Assembly: GCF_001735805.1 (NCBI RefSeq)
Contig: NZ_CP017248.1
Coordinates: forward strand, 6,696,001 to 6,760,000
DNA: 64,000 nucleotides
Direction: 5' to 3'
Source of the DNA: Streptomyces fodineus
GTDB lineage: Bacteria; Actinomycetota; Actinomycetes; Streptomycetales; Streptomycetaceae
Below the pieces are notes generated by a model that searched no databases, was not told the origin of the DNA, and saw nothing but the letters and a program-made list of their open reading frames with translations. The stretch's first letter is position 1. Each line of letters starts with the position of its first letter. The position numbers and the translations under genes were made by a program. This document shows, piece by piece, positions 27,045 through 38,430 of the stretch.

Positions 27045-27073
27045 GTGCAACTGTCCGGTTCCTTCAGTTGTAC
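27045..27073. promoter_or_regulatory. Candidate StrR-family operator in the divergent cml promoter
   Basis: Inverted repeat GTGCAACTG-N11-CAGTTGTAC with one mismatch between arms. The 9-N11-9 spacing and the inner CTG...CAG match the StrR-box layout (GTTCGACTG-N11-CAGTCGAAC, from memory). It lies mid-way in the 293-bp region between the carrier-protein gene and cmlI. A further TTGTACAGG occurs at 27014-27022, 54 bp from the same word in the right arm (27068-27076). The probable ligand is the StrR-like protein encoded at 42045-43019. Confidence 0.65.
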
Positions 27074-27094
27074 AGGGCAGCGATCTGCACACCC

Positions 27095-27123
27095 TTGCGA
27101 GCGACGGGCGATGTCCACAGAAT
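27095..27123 (+). promoter_or_regulatory. Candidate cmlI operon promoter
   Basis: TTGCGA, 17 bases, then CAGAAT resembles a sigma-70 -35/-10 pair. It starts 22 bp downstream of the StrR-like box, a position suited to activation from upstream, and about 63 bp before the cmlI ATG. On the opposite strand a TTGCGG followed by an AT-rich segment near 26975 may serve the leftward operon. Confidence 0.4.
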
Positions 27124-27185
27124 TCGAAGCCGCCGGACCCGGAAAGGGCAGCGCCCACAGCGGGAAGAGAAGGAAGGGGTGGGCT

Positions 27186-28205
27186 ATGCGCGACCACACG
27201 GACGAAAAATACAGCGATGGCGGGCACAGTGACGGGCATATCCAGATCGCCGGATTACCGGCATTCGATCCGAACGACCCTGCGGAGAACGCGGTCATCA
27301 ACCGGCTCGTCGGAAACTGGCACCGGCGAGCGGCCGTCAAGCGCGAGGAACCCGACCTCTACGCCCTTTACGACCTCGACCGCCCCGATTTTCGCGAGGA
27401 CATGATCCCCTTCCGGTCCCATCCGATCTGGGAGCGCCTCTCCGACGAGACCCGCTCGCGGCTGCTGAGCTGGGGCTGGGTGGCCTACAACCGGACCACG
27501 GTATTGGTCGAGCAGCGGATCGCCAATCCGGCCTTCGAGCTGGTCATCGGCGGCGCGTACCCCGGACTCGGGGGCCGGCAGCTGGAGCTGGCCGTCGCGC
27601 AGGCCATGGTCGACGAGCAGTACCACACGCTGATGCACATCAACGGCAGCGCGGTGACGCGGCGGATGCGCCAGCGAGACTTCTCCGACCGGGTGCTGCC
27701 GGACTCGCACATCACAGCGATTCATAAGGCCCATCTGGACCGGTGCGAGGAGCAGTGGGAACGGAACCTCACCACGCTTGGCTTCGCGACGGTCGCCGAG
27801 ATCTCGATCAACGCCTTCCTGGATCTCCTGGCCAACGACCAGGAGATCCAGGTCGTCAATTCCACCACGGTGAAACTGCACAACCGCGACGAATACTGCC
27901 ACGCCTCGATCTCCGGCGAGATGATGAAGCAGGTGTACGAGGCGCTGCCGACCGACCGCCGCCGGTTCTTGCTGGAGAAGGTCGGCGCAGGTCTCGAAGC
28001 GTTCGTGGCTCCCGACTTCACGACCTGGGAGACCATCGCCGCGTTCGAGGGTGTCCAGGGCTGGGAGAAGGCCGCCGCCGAGGTGCGCGAAGCGCAGACC
28101 GGCACCCATCTCGTGCAGGACCACTCGGGGATCCACCGCCTCCTGATGGAGATGGACGTCCTCGATCAGGTCGAGTTCGACTGGGGCACGACGGTGGCCC
28201 GATGA
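27186..28205 (+). CDS. cmlI: Di-iron arylamine N-oxygenase CmlI
   Basis: 339 residues, AurF/CmlI family. It oxidises the aryl amine of the chloramphenicol precursor to the nitro group using a carboxylate/histidine-bridged di-iron site. Ligand-bearing helices are visible: VEQRIANP (Glu), MVDEQYHTLMH (ExxH), TVAEISINAF (Glu) and LHNRDEYCHASISGEMM (His and Glu). The ATG at 27186 has GGAAGGGG about 8 bases upstream; longer frames cross the promoter. A TTA codon occurs at 27255-27257 (codon 24). First gene of the rightward operon, overlapping the next by four bases. Confidence 0.92.
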   Translation: MRDHTDEKYSDGGHSDGHIQIAGLPAFDPNDPAENAVINRLVGNWHRRAAVKREEPDLYALYDLDRPDFREDMIPFRSHPIWERLSDETRSRLLSWGWVAYNRTTVLVEQRIANPAFELVIGGAYPGLGGRQLELAVAQAMVDEQYHTLMHINGSAVTRRMRQRDFSDRVLPDSHITAIHKAHLDRCEEQWERNLTTLGFATVAEISINAFLDLLANDQEIQVVNSTTVKLHNRDEYCHASISGEMMKQVYEALPTDRRRFLLEKVGAGLEAFVAPDFTTWETIAAFEGVQGWEKAAAEVREAQTGTHLVQDHSGIHRLLMEMDVLDQVEFDWGTTVAR

Positions 28206-29392
28206 CCGCGAGCGCCCGCGAGACGGCGCCCCGGCGTGACCTGCGCCCCGCCGCCGTCGCCGTACGCGACATCTACAGCTTCCTCGCCGACCTCGGCCTG
28301 GACTGCGACGTCAACCCCTGCACGGCGTTCATCGGAACCGTCGACGCCGGGCAGGTCGAGGACCCCGACGCGTGGCAGGACTTCGTCCGTCGGCTCGGGC
28401 TCACCCAGGCGCTCACGCACCTGGTCGACGTGGCGGAGGAGGACGTGGTCGTCACCCTCGCCCCACAGCCGGGACCGGTCGACGGCGGCCTCGACGAGTT
28501 GGCGGAGTTGGTCACCGCATACCACAACACCCATCCCTTGCGGATCGATGAAGCGGTGCACCTGGCGTACTGGCCCCACGTGAACGGGGAGTACGTCGTC
28601 TTCGTCAAGTTCAGCCATCTGATCGTCGACCTGTCCGACGTGGTCGACCTGCTCCGGCACATCAGAGCCCACCTGCGGGGCGAGATCTCGTCGGCCCGGA
28701 TCGGCGCCCGCTACCGCCGCCACGAGGCGACCGTCGAGCAGTACGCTCGCCTGCCGGCCGCTGATCCCACGCAGGTCACCCGGGCCCTCGGCGACCTGCC
28801 GGTACCGGGCCGCAAGGGCATCCCGACGATCTCCGCCTCGATGGAGCAATGGCTCCCGTTGCGCGAAGGCGTCACGTTTGACGAACTGCTCAGCGCTGTC
28901 ACCGCCGCCCTGCTTCCCGCCGTCGGCGGCGGACTGGTACTCCAGTACCCCTTCTCCCGCTGGGAGTTCGCGACGAAGGGTGGCTACTTCGTCGAGATCA
29001 AGCCGCTCGTCGTGCAGGCCGTGTCGGCCGCGGAGTACACCCCCGCGTATTTCGCTGAGACCCGGCGGTTCCACGAGTCGCTCGGCCGGTTCACGATGTC
29101 CGACCTCACCGCCTTCGCCACGGCGTTCACGAGCGGCCGGATGCCCCGCGTCGTCGTCTCCGACACCACGTTCATGCGCCCGGAGCCGACCCTGTGGCGC
29201 TGGATACCCGTGCGCAGCGCGCGCGTCTTCGAGGATCTCAAATTCCTCGCCGACCGGTCGTGGCCGGGCCCGCCGCTGTTGCGGATGCAGTACAAGCGCG
29301 GATTCCTCTCCCCCCGGACCGCGGCCGACGTCATCGACCGGCTGAAGCAGCGAATAGGAGCAAGCGGTGGAACTCTCGGACCTGCTGACTGA
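28202..29392 (+). CDS. Condensation-like acyltransferase of the chloramphenicol cluster (CmlH position)
   Basis: 396 residues with weak likeness to the chloramphenicol-acetyltransferase/condensation fold. FVKFSHLIVDLSDVVDLL resembles the HHxxxDG active-site strand, with the first His replaced by Ser and Asp kept. VVVSDTTFMRPEP may correspond to the DFG-like latch region. It may move an acyl group onto the amine or between carriers. It sits between cmlI and cmlP, where S. venezuelae has the gene I recall as cmlH, but function is not established. Start and end overlap both neighbours. Confidence 0.65.
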   Translation: MTASARETAPRRDLRPAAVAVRDIYSFLADLGLDCDVNPCTAFIGTVDAGQVEDPDAWQDFVRRLGLTQALTHLVDVAEEDVVVTLAPQPGPVDGGLDELAELVTAYHNTHPLRIDEAVHLAYWPHVNGEYVVFVKFSHLIVDLSDVVDLLRHIRAHLRGEISSARIGARYRRHEATVEQYARLPAADPTQVTRALGDLPVPGRKGIPTISASMEQWLPLREGVTFDELLSAVTAALLPAVGGGLVLQYPFSRWEFATKGGYFVEIKPLVVQAVSAAEYTPAYFAETRRFHESLGRFTMSDLTAFATAFTSGRMPRVVVSDTTFMRPEPTLWRWIPVRSARVFEDLKFLADRSWPGPPLLRMQYKRGFLSPRTAADVIDRLKQRIGASGGTLGPAD

Positions 29393-32189
29393 CCTCTTCC
29401 GGCGCCATCACGAGCGCACCGCGCTACGGACCGCCGGGCGCACCTGGACGTACGAGGAACTCGACCGGACCACGAGCGTGCTCGCCGGCTGGATCGACCG
29501 CGAGTGCGCCGCCGGCCGCCGGGTCCTGGTCGCGGGGGAACACACGGCGGAGGCCGTCGTCTGGGCCCTTGCGGTGATGCGCAGCCACGCCGTCCACACC
29601 CCCATGAACCCCGGCCTGCCCGCCGACCGGTTCGCAGAGTTCGTCCGTGCGGCGGACGCGGGGCTCGTCGTCTGCTTCGACCGCGAGACGCTCGTACGGG
29701 CCGGGAAGGCCGGGGTCCGTGCCCTGCACGCTGGTGACGTGGGCTGGCCCACCGACCCGGTGCCGAGGGACAACGCGGCAGCTGCGCCCGCGGCGCCGCC
29801 GCATTCCCGCGTCGCATACTCCATCTTCACCTCCGGCTCGACCGGTGATCCCAAACTCGTCGACGTCGGGCACGGCGGTCTGCTCAACCTGTGCCGCTCC
29901 CTGCAGCGACTCCTCGAAATCACGCCGGACGACGACGTCCTGCACTTCGCCTCGCTCTCCTTCGACGCTTCCATCAGCGAGATCCTCGGGGCCCTGTACG
30001 CGGGCGCGACCCTCGTCGTACCTGTGTGGGATCAGGCGTCGTGGTTGGGGTCGGTCTCGCGGCACCTGGCCGCCCATGGCTGTGACCTCGCCATGCTCTC
30101 GCCGTCCGTCTACGCACGGCTCGACGAGGCGGCACGTCGCCGCATCCGCAAAGTCGAGTTCTGCGGCGAGGCCCTGGGCGAGAGTGAGTTCCACAAGGCG
30201 GCCCGGTACAGCCGCGTATTCAACGCCTACGGCCCGACGGAGGCCACGGTCTGCTTCTCCCTCGCCGAGCTGACGGAGTTCACGCCGTCCATAGGCACTC
30301 CCCTCGACGGCTTCCGGGCGTTCGTGCGCGACTCCGACACTGGCGACCATGCCACGGCCGGAACCGGCGAACTCGTCATCGTTGGTGACGGTGTGGCACT
30401 CGGCTACGCCGGCGGGCACCCGGACGAAAACAAGGTGTTCGGGACAGTCGACGGCACCCCCGCATACGCCACAGGCGACGTCGTCACCCTCGCCGACGAT
30501 GGCGAACTGTCGTATATCGGACGAATCGACGAGCAAATCAAGCGGCTGGGCCACCGTGTCAACCTCGCCCACGTCGAGTCCACTCTCTCCCACCATCTGA
30601 ACCGCGATGTGGCGCTCATACGGCAGGACGACACGATCCTGTTGGCCACGACTGCCGACAGCGACGACACGGAGGAGTCGCTGATGGGCCGGATCAGGAG
30701 CCTGGTGCCCGTCTGGGAAGCGCCTGACCGGATCATGTTGGCCGACGCGCTTCCGCTGACCGCAGGCGGAAAGGTGGACAGGAACGCCCTGCGGGAGCGG
30801 CTCGCAGCGCCGTCCGACGCCCTGGCCGCCGACGCGTCGGAGTTGCGCCACGTGCTTGACGTCGTAGCTGCCGTTCTGGGCCGCGAGCTCGACCCAGACA
30901 CGTCGATCTTCGATGCGGGCGGTAGCTCCCTAGCCGTGATCCAGATCCAGGTCAAACTCTCCGAGAGGTACGGCGAGGAAGCCGTCGAGGCCGCGTTCGC
31001 CTCGATGGACTACGACTTCACCCCGGCCGCTTTCCTGCGTCACCTGCGTGGAGAGGCCATTGCGCCAGGGGAGTCCGCCGCCGAGGTCCTTCTGGGCCGG
31101 GTGGAGGCCGAACTGACCAGACTGCGGGTCGAGTTGCCGCTACTCCGTCGAGAGACGGCGTCGTGGGCCGAGCACGGCGACCCGGCCGTGCTCCTCACCG
31201 GCGCCTCCGGCTTCATCGGAGGGCATGTCCTGGACCGGCTGTTGTCCGTCGGGCGCCCCGTCCTCGTCGTCAGCACCGGCGACCCCGACCGGGTGCTGAA
31301 CGAGCACCGCACGAGGTTCGGGCGGGACGTCGCCGCCTACACCCGCGTACGGGCGATCGGATACGAGGAACTGCAACAGTGGGTGGACCGAAGGCGCGGC
31401 CCCGCCCTCGACGGTGTGGTGCACTGCGGCTATCAGGTCAACCACCTGCTGCCGCTGGACAGCCACATGAACGGCAGCGTACGCAACACGACGCTGGTCG
31501 TCCGCGCCGCTGCCGCCTTCGGCGCCCGTTCCTTCGTCTTCCTCTCGGCCGCCTCGGCGGGAGAACGCTTCGCCCCCCTGTCGGCGGCGGCGCTGGAGGC
31601 CGTGGGCGACCCCTACTCCCGGTCGAAGCTGCTCAGCGAGGAGTACGTGAACACCCTCGCCGACGTGGGGTGCGTCGTCTCCCACTACCGCCCCGGCCTG
31701 GTATACGGCCACCGGCCCGAGGACCACGGCTACCTCAAGGACGACTGGTTCACCGGCCTGATCGAGGCGGCGCGCCGTCTGCGCGCGATGCCCCGCCTGG
31801 ACGGCTACGTGCCCGTCTGCGACGTCAGCACCCTGACCGAGAGCCTCCTCAGGGGCCTCCAGGCGGACGCGGGCACGGCCGGGGGCGTCGGCTCCGGCTC
31901 TGCGGTCGTCGTACACCGCACGTACTCGCTCGGCGAGCTGCTCCACCACGCCGGCCTCTCGGAGTCCGATGTCCTGGCGCCGGCCGAGTGGTTCGAGCGG
32001 GTGCGGGACGGTGGAGAGGTCCACCCGCCGCTCCTGTCCGCCATGCAGGCGGCGCTGCGCGGCCCCGGGTGGCGCACACCCCACCGTGAGGTCGACCACG
32101 ACATCCTCGGCCGTCTGCTCGGCACACCGCCGACGGCCCCCGAAACCGAGGCCCAGACCGGCGCCGCCCACGCGTCGTCGCCGCGCTAA
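29367..32189 (+). CDS. cmlP: Monomodular nonribosomal peptide synthetase CmlP (A-T-R)
   Basis: 940 residues in three domains. The adenylation domain (about 1-490) has FTSGSTGDPK, NAYGPTEATVCF, YATGDV and the catalytic-Lys motif LTAGGKVDR. A carrier domain has its phosphopantetheine Ser at about 521 (DAGGSSL). A reductive-release domain (about 605-935) has GASGFIGGH and YSRSK. There is no condensation domain. Known role: loads L-p-aminophenylalanine for beta-hydroxylation by CmlA, then releases it by reduction. The GTG at 29367 follows AGGAG and lies 26 bp inside the preceding gene. Confidence 0.93.
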   Translation: MELSDLLTDLFRRHHERTALRTAGRTWTYEELDRTTSVLAGWIDRECAAGRRVLVAGEHTAEAVVWALAVMRSHAVHTPMNPGLPADRFAEFVRAADAGLVVCFDRETLVRAGKAGVRALHAGDVGWPTDPVPRDNAAAAPAAPPHSRVAYSIFTSGSTGDPKLVDVGHGGLLNLCRSLQRLLEITPDDDVLHFASLSFDASISEILGALYAGATLVVPVWDQASWLGSVSRHLAAHGCDLAMLSPSVYARLDEAARRRIRKVEFCGEALGESEFHKAARYSRVFNAYGPTEATVCFSLAELTEFTPSIGTPLDGFRAFVRDSDTGDHATAGTGELVIVGDGVALGYAGGHPDENKVFGTVDGTPAYATGDVVTLADDGELSYIGRIDEQIKRLGHRVNLAHVESTLSHHLNRDVALIRQDDTILLATTADSDDTEESLMGRIRSLVPVWEAPDRIMLADALPLTAGGKVDRNALRERLAAPSDALAADASELRHVLDVVAAVLGRELDPDTSIFDAGGSSLAVIQIQVKLSERYGEEAVEAAFASMDYDFTPAAFLRHLRGEAIAPGESAAEVLLGRVEAELTRLRVELPLLRRETASWAEHGDPAVLLTGASGFIGGHVLDRLLSVGRPVLVVSTGDPDRVLNEHRTRFGRDVAAYTRVRAIGYEELQQWVDRRRGPALDGVVHCGYQVNHLLPLDSHMNGSVRNTTLVVRAAAAFGARSFVFLSAASAGERFAPLSAAALEAVGDPYSRSKLLSEEYVNTLADVGCVVSHYRPGLVYGHRPEDHGYLKDDWFTGLIEAARRLRAMPRLDGYVPVCDVSTLTESLLRGLQADAGTAGGVGSGSAVVVHRTYSLGELLHHAGLSESDVLAPAEWFERVRDGGEVHPPLLSAMQAALRGPGWRTPHREVDHDILGRLLGTPPTAPETEAQTGAAHASSPR

Positions 32190-32211
32190 CAGGAACGGAG
32201 CCGTTGCCGGC

Positions 32212-33804
32212 ATGCGCTACTCGTTACGTCAGAACATCGTGGTCGAGCCGGTGATCGCCGGCTGGTACGGCTGGTCGTACCTGCTGCCGCCGCAGACTCT
32301 CGCCCGCTTCGTCCACAACCGATTCACCCCCATCGTCGAGAGCTACCTCAAGGACCCACAGACTCACGCGGCGGCCGTCCGGCAGCGCCGGATGCACGGC
32401 GGCCCCTGGATCCACGCGCACGAGCACCGCGACGCGATCGAGGCCTGGTACCGGGACACGGCTCCGTGGCGGGAGCGGCTCGGAGAACTCTTCGAAGCGA
32501 TGCGGAAGTTGGAGGAGGAGATCCTCCCCCGCCACCACGGCGAGTCCCTCGACCCCGTCTACCAGGTGCTGCCACCGGCGCTCGCCGGGCGCGTGGAGGT
32601 CTTCTACGGCAGGGACAACCGCACACCCGACTACCGCTTCATCGAACCGCTGATGTACGCGTCCGAGTACTACGACGAGTCATGGCAGCAAGTGCGGTTC
32701 GGCCCGGTCGAGCAGGACGCCCGCGAGTTCGCGCTCACGACACCGATGCTGGAGTACACCCCGGAGCACCTGCTCGTCGACGTTCCCCTGAACTCCCCGC
32801 TACTCGACACGGTCTTCCGAGGCGGTCTCACCGAGGCCGAACTCGCCGCTTTAGCGGCACGGTTCGGGCTCACTGGCGAGCGGGCCGCGCTGTTCGCCTC
32901 GTACTTCGAACCCGCCCAGGCACCCGACCTGGAACCGGCCGCGACCCCAGACGACGACGTGCTCGAATACGCGGGGCACGCCTGCGTGTTCGCCCGCTAC
33001 CAAGGCACGACCTTCCTGGTGGACCCGGTGCTGAGCTACAGCGGCTACCCCGGAGGGGCGGAGAACCGGTTCACCTTCGCCGATCTGCCGGAGCGCATCG
33101 ACCACCTGCTCATCACCCACAACCATCAGGACCACATGCTGTTCGAGACCCTGCTCCGCATCCGTCACCGGGTGGGCAGGGTCCTGATCCCCAAGTCCTC
33201 CAACGCCAGCCTGGTGGACCCCGGACTCGGCGGCATCCTGCGACGGCTGGGTTTCACCGACGTCGTCGAGGTCGACGACCTGGAGACGCTGCGCTGCGGC
33301 TCCGCCGAAGTCGTCTCGCTGCCCTTCCTCGGGGAACACGGCGACCTGCGTATCCGCAGCAAGACGGGCTGGCTGATCCGGTTCGGGGAGCGCTCGGTAC
33401 TGTTCGCCGCCGACTCCACGAACATCTCGCCGACGATGTACGCAAAGGTGACCGAGCTGATCGGCGAAGTCGACACCGTCTTCATCGGCATGGAAAGCAT
33501 CGGCGCGGCGGCCAGCTGGATCTACGGCCCGCTGTACGGCGAGCCTCTGGACCGGCGCACCGACCAGAGTCGCCGGCTCAACGGTTCCAACTTCCCCCAG
33601 GCGAAGGAGATCGTCGATGCGCTGCGGCCGGACGAGGTCTACGTCTACGCGATGGGGCTCGAACCGTGGATGGGCGTCGTGATGGCCATCGACTACGACG
33701 AGAACCATCCCGCCATCGTGGACAGCGACCTTCTGGTGCGGCACGTGCGGGACAAGGGCGCGACCGCCGAGCGGCTGCACCTGCGGCGGACGCTGCGCCT
33801 GTGA
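32212..33804 (+). CDS. cmlA: Di-iron beta-hydroxylase CmlA
   Basis: 530 residues. An N-terminal dimerisation/recognition domain (about 1-245) precedes a metallo-beta-lactamase-fold domain that holds a di-iron site and hydroxylates the CmlP-bound aminophenylalanine. The ligand motif THNHQDH gives H303, H305, D307 and H308. E375 (LGEHGD), D401 (ADSTN) and E428 (MESIG) follow in the order recalled for S. venezuelae CmlA, each offset by two. I found no His between H376 and H499, where I recall another ligand. TTA codon at 32851-32853. The GGAG site is about 12 bases from the ATG. Confidence 0.9.
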   Translation: MRYSLRQNIVVEPVIAGWYGWSYLLPPQTLARFVHNRFTPIVESYLKDPQTHAAAVRQRRMHGGPWIHAHEHRDAIEAWYRDTAPWRERLGELFEAMRKLEEEILPRHHGESLDPVYQVLPPALAGRVEVFYGRDNRTPDYRFIEPLMYASEYYDESWQQVRFGPVEQDAREFALTTPMLEYTPEHLLVDVPLNSPLLDTVFRGGLTEAELAALAARFGLTGERAALFASYFEPAQAPDLEPAATPDDDVLEYAGHACVFARYQGTTFLVDPVLSYSGYPGGAENRFTFADLPERIDHLLITHNHQDHMLFETLLRIRHRVGRVLIPKSSNASLVDPGLGGILRRLGFTDVVEVDDLETLRCGSAEVVSLPFLGEHGDLRIRSKTGWLIRFGERSVLFAADSTNISPTMYAKVTELIGEVDTVFIGMESIGAAASWIYGPLYGEPLDRRTDQSRRLNGSNFPQAKEIVDALRPDEVYVYAMGLEPWMGVVMAIDYDENHPAIVDSDLLVRHVRDKGATAERLHLRRTLRL

Positions 33805-33889
33805 GCGTGTTCCCCCGCCACGGCCCCGCGACCCGCGGGCCGGCCTTCGACGCGCTCCCCGATGAGCCCTCGAGACAAGGTGCCCCACC

Positions 33890-35946
<2,057 letters not shown>

Positions 35947-35950
<4 letters not shown>

Positions 35951-36876
35951 GCGGCTTCGGGCGAAGCATCGTCGTCGGCGGGTGCGGAGCGGTGGGCGGC
36001 ATGTTCGCCGACCTGCTTCGGGAGGCGGGCAGCCAGACGCTCGTCGTGGACATCGCGCCGCCTCCCGAGGAACGCACTTCCTGCCTCGTGGCCGACATCA
36101 CCGCTCCCGGGCCGGAGCTGTCGGCCGCCGTCGCCGGCGCGGACCTCGTCGTACTCGCCGTCCACGAGGCGGTGGCCCTCAAGGCCGTCGCGCCGGTGAC
36201 CCGGCTCATGCGACCGGGCGCGCTGCTCGCGGACACGTTGTCCGTCAGGACGGCCATGGTCGAGGAACTCGCGGCCCAGGCCCCCGGCATCCAGCATGTC
36301 GGTCTCAACCCCATGTTCGCTCCGGCCGCCGGCATGGCCGGCCGGCCCGTCGCCGCCGTGGTCACACGGGACGGGCCCGGAGTGACCGCCCTCCTGCGAC
36401 TGATCGAACGTCGGAACGGCCGGCTCGTCCGGCTCACGGCGGAGGAACACGACCGGACCGCCGCCACCACCCAGGCCTTGACCCACGCAGTGATCGTGTC
36501 GTTCGGCCTCGCCCTCGACCGTCTGGGAGTGGACGTTCGCACACTGACGGCGACGGCACCGCCACCCCATCTCACGCTGCTCACCCTGCTGGCCCGGGTG
36601 CTCGGCGGCAGCGCCGATGTGTACGGGGACATCCAGCGGTCCAATCCTCACGCAGCCGCCGCGCGCCGCGCGCTCGCCGACGCACTGCGCGCCTTCGACT
36701 CACTCATCGGTGACGACGACAGCGACGGTGGCCACCGGAGAGTCGAGGGTCTCGACGCGGCCTTCGGGAGGCTCCGGCGGCTCATGGGACCCGAGCTCGG
36801 TCCATACCAGGACCGATGCCATGAGCTGTTCCGCACCATCCACCACACGAACGACGAAGGCGAGACAGACCGATGA
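35947..36876 (+). CDS. cmlC: 4-amino-4-deoxyprephenate dehydrogenase (CmlC/PapC type)
   Basis: 309 residues of the prephenate dehydrogenase family. GGCGAVGGMFADLL is the N-terminal NAD glycine motif, ending in an acidic VVDI. The second, all-helical domain carries HVGLNPMFAP, the substrate/active-site His strand. It oxidatively decarboxylates 4-amino-4-deoxyprephenate to p-aminophenylpyruvate; a general aminotransferase then makes p-aminophenylalanine. The context between PabAB and a mutase argues for the amino rather than the hydroxy substrate. Confidence 0.9.
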
Positions 36877-37175
36877 TCGAGCAGGACGAGCTGCACCGGC
36901 TGCGCGCGGAACTCGACCTCCTCGACGGGACGCTCCTGGACACCCTGCGCCGCCGTATCGACTGCGGCGTGCGCATCGCCCGGTACAAGTCCCGGCACGG
37001 CGTGCCGATGATGCAGCCCGGCCGCGTCCACCTGGTCAAAGAGCGGGCTGCACGCTACGCGGTCGACCACGGCCTCGACGAGACGTTCCTGGTGAACCTC
37101 TACGACGCGATCATCGCCGAGATGTGCCGCGTCGAGGATTTGGTGATGGACCGGGAAGTCGGCGACCGACGATGA
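36873..37175 (+). CDS. cmlD: 4-amino-4-deoxychorismate mutase (CmlD/PapB type)
   Basis: A 100-residue AroQ-fold chorismate mutase. Three helices contain LDLLDGTLLDTLRRRIDCGVRIA, RYKSRHGVPMMQPGRV, and the C-terminal helix. The Arg and Lys residues that bind the carboxylates are in place. It rearranges 4-amino-4-deoxychorismate to 4-amino-4-deoxyprephenate. Overlaps cmlC by four bases; seven bases separate it from the DAHP synthase gene. Confidence 0.92.
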   Translation: MIEQDELHRLRAELDLLDGTLLDTLRRRIDCGVRIARYKSRHGVPMMQPGRVHLVKERAARYAVDHGLDETFLVNLYDAIIAEMCRVEDLVMDREVGDRR

Positions 37176-37182
37176 GGAGAGC

Positions 37183-38358
37183 ATGATGCACGCGACTACG
37201 ACGCACACGTCCCTGGCGCAGCGGCCGGCAGCGCAGCAGCCGTACTGGCCGGACGAGGCGGCCCTCGACGACGTGGAACGGGAGCTGGCCGGACTGCCCG
37301 CACTCACCAGCGAGGACGAGGTCGTCGACCTCATGCGCGGGATGGAACTGGTCGCTCGCGGCTCGGCTCTCCTCATCCAGGGCGGTGACTGCGCCGAGCG
37401 CTTCCACGAGGCCGTACCGGAATTGGTCCGGCAGAAGGTGGACAACCTCCAGGGGCTCGCCGCGATCATGCGGGCGGGCAGTCGCTCGCCCACGGTGGCC
37501 GTCAGCAGGATCGCCGGCCAGTACGGCAAACCACGGTCCTCGCCTTTCGAGGCGGAGGACTCGGGCCGTCAGATGCCCAGTTACTGCGGCGATGCCGTGA
37601 ACGACCCAGAGTTCGAACCGGTTGCGCGAACCCCGCAACCACGTCGGCTCCTCACCGCATACGAATGCTCGCGGCTCGTCCTCGACGAGCTCCGCCGCTC
37701 CTGGTCGGGACGGCCGATCCTGGAACGGGTGTACACCTCGCACGAACTGCTGCTCCTGCCCTATGAACGACCCCTGGTGAGGGAAGGCACGCGCGGCGCG
37801 TACAGCGGATCCGCCCACTTCGGCTGGATCGGCGAGCGGACGCGCCAGCCCGACGGCGCCCACGTGGCTCTCGCGCAGGCCGTGCACAACCCTGTCGGGG
37901 TGAAGCTGGGGCCGACGGTGTCGCCCGAGGACGCTGTAGCCCTGAGCCGGACGCTGAACCCGGAGCGCGTTCCCGGGCGCCTGACCTTCATCGTCCGCTT
38001 CGGTGCGAAGGACGTGGACCGGCTCCTGCCACTCGTGGTCGACGCGGTGGCCCGCCATGGCGCACCGGTCGTCTGGCTCTGCGACCCCATGCACGGCAAT
38101 GGTGTGCGATTGTCCGGACACAAGACCAGATTGATTGAACCGATGCGGTCCGAGATCACCTCATTCACCCGTGTGCTGCAGGAACGGGGGCAGTGGCCTG
38201 CCGGCCTCCACCTGGAGATGACCCCGGACCCGGTCACGGAGTGTGTGTCGGAGCGTGATGAGGAGCCGCGGTTCACGGACTACCGGTCCACCTGCGACCC
38301 GCGTCTGAACCCTGAGCAGTCGGCGGAGATGGTCTCCCATTTCCTCGCGCTGCTCTAG
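37183..38358 (+). CDS. cmlE: Class II (plant-type) DAHP synthase (CmlE)
   Basis: 391 residues of the class II 3-deoxy-D-arabino-heptulosonate-7-phosphate synthase family. LLIQGGDCAERF carries the metal-binding Cys, and PSYCGDAVN follows. KLGPTVSPEDA and CDPMHGNGV with HLEMTPDPVTEC carry the remaining metal and phosphate ligands. It catalyses the first shikimate step, condensing erythrose-4-phosphate with phosphoenolpyruvate, and boosts precursor supply for the antibiotic. Class II cluster copies are often feedback-relaxed; that is inference. Last gene of the rightward operon, before a strong hairpin. Confidence 0.93.
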   Translation: MMHATTTHTSLAQRPAAQQPYWPDEAALDDVERELAGLPALTSEDEVVDLMRGMELVARGSALLIQGGDCAERFHEAVPELVRQKVDNLQGLAAIMRAGSRSPTVAVSRIAGQYGKPRSSPFEAEDSGRQMPSYCGDAVNDPEFEPVARTPQPRRLLTAYECSRLVLDELRRSWSGRPILERVYTSHELLLLPYERPLVREGTRGAYSGSAHFGWIGERTRQPDGAHVALAQAVHNPVGVKLGPTVSPEDAVALSRTLNPERVPGRLTFIVRFGAKDVDRLLPLVVDAVARHGAPVVWLCDPMHGNGVRLSGHKTRLIEPMRSEITSFTRVLQERGQWPAGLHLEMTPDPVTECVSERDEEPRFTDYRSTCDPRLNPEQSAEMVSHFLALL

Positions 38359-38378
38359 CGCCACCCGCGTTCACGGCC

Positions 38379-38412
38379 GGTGGCCCGACCTCCGCTCGGA
38401 GGACGGGCCACC
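38379..38412. terminator. Bidirectional hairpin terminator between cmlE and the efflux gene
   Basis: A long stem: GGTGGCCCG, a single A mismatch, CCTCCG, CT loop, CGGAGG, A, CGGGCCACC. It stands between two convergent stop codons (38358 and 38431) and has no T run, as is common in Streptomyces. Confidence 0.8.
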
Positions 38413-38430
38413 TGGAGCCACGGGCCACGG

